From Rutpela maculata (Eukaryota > Arthropoda > Insecta > Coleoptera > Cerambycidae): DNA of 64,000 nt. Of this stretch, positions 63,636 to 64,000 are shown in pieces. The stretch lies in assembly GCA_936432065.2 (NCBI GenBank), contig OW386289.2, forward strand, positions 39,511,538 through 39,575,537, in the 5' to 3' direction. The notes beneath the pieces are model-generated. The model made no database searches and had not been told where the DNA came from. It saw only the letters and a list, made by a program, of their open reading frames with translations. The translations under genes and the position numbers were made by a program. The first letter of the stretch is position 1, and each line of letters starts with the position of its first letter.

Positions 63636-64000
63636 AAGCAGGAGAGACTGACTTTCATCTATCAAGCCTTTGGTGAGTAGCGCCACCACTTACTCCAGCT
63701 GGGGTGCAAAACCGAACCGGCAGCCCTAGTGCACCCGGGAGGGGAAAGCTCATTCCCCTCTGGTGTCGGTCGTGGGCTTGCTGGGCTAACCACCCACAAG
63801 CCCTCACTTCTGATTCCTGAAAACAGAAGACAGGGCCCCCACAATCGACCCCGTCCAAGGGCAAGGTGGTGGGGCCCAACTGGATGGAGCGCCCGTTGAC
63901 GAACGCTATGGACAAGGACGCTTTGAGTGGACGGATGAGCTAAGGGACGCCTTCTGCAATGCTATGAAAGCAGTGAGCCCGCACGAAGGGGATACATGGG
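63636..64000 (+). mobile_element. R4 lineage A 5' end, running out of the window (copy A7)
   Basis: GCAGGAGAGACTGACTTTCATC follows (AAT)n and matches the 5' end of A1 at 20851, so the 5' terminus is reached. It reads into RFEWTDELRDAFCNAMKAVSP at the right edge. Compared with A1, about 60 bases are additional near 63815-63880. The reading here has no stop where A1 has one, so this may be a better-preserved copy. Confidence 0.85.

Noticed and set aside
1..64000. tRNA, rRNA or bacterial contamination
   Set aside because: No cloverleaf or rRNA-like segment was noticed, and introns, TATA boxes and insect transposons run throughout.

Overview
The window is a gene-poor, transposon-dense piece of an insect (at least arthropod) nuclear genome. 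The evidence is one spliced gene with GT-AG introns, a TATA box and an AATAAA signal, plus an errantivirus-type Ty3/gypsy provirus, R4/Dong-clade and Jockey-clade non-LTR elements, Penelope-like elements and a Tc1/mariner element. AT-rich host sequence alternates with GC-richer retroelements. I cannot name the species.

Layout. 1-7.5 kb: degraded errantivirus (gag, pol, env, 3' LTR; 5' LTR outside the window). 7.5-10.2 kb: repeat-rich AT spacer with hairpins and short tandem repeats. 10.17-14.19 kb: a mariner-family element with ~290-bp inverted repeats, split by a second inverted-repeat element that holds a third nested inverted repeat. 15.5-17.8 kb: minus-strand, intron-containing remnant of a PIN-like/Cys-rich (CXC) gene. 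18.9-20.8 kb: R4-like and Penelope-like scraps and an alternating inverted-repeat block. 20.8-26.6 kb: first cluster of R4/Dong-clade retrotransposon copies, all plus strand and mostly joined by (TAA)n. 27.65-39.53 kb: the only convincing host gene, five exons encoding a secreted glycine-rich protein of about 227 residues; its large introns are filled with repeats, including an antisense inverted-repeat element carrying a second PIN-like/CXC gene fragment. 40.4-46.95 kb: LTR/primer-binding-site scrap, dispersed repeat, RNase H-bearing LINE, ~100-bp satellite, Penelope-like RT. 47.1-64 kb: second and larger TAA-linked R4/Dong array, interrupted at 57.26-62.71 kb by an apparently intact 5.45-kb Jockey-clade element on the minus strand.

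How it fits together. The main theme is self-propagating nesting. R4/Dong-clade elements are known to target TAA repeats, and each insertion here leaves (TAA)n at its ends, so later copies have landed head-to-tail. At least six sequence lineages (A-F in this annotation) are present. Three of them (A, B, C) share a 3'-UTR fold of two hairpins with compensatory base changes, a good candidate for the RNA signal read by the reverse transcriptase. The other notable theme is two PIN-like plus CXC-cluster genes in mobile-element context, one of them inside an element whose inverted repeats carry paired NRF1-like and YY1-like sites.
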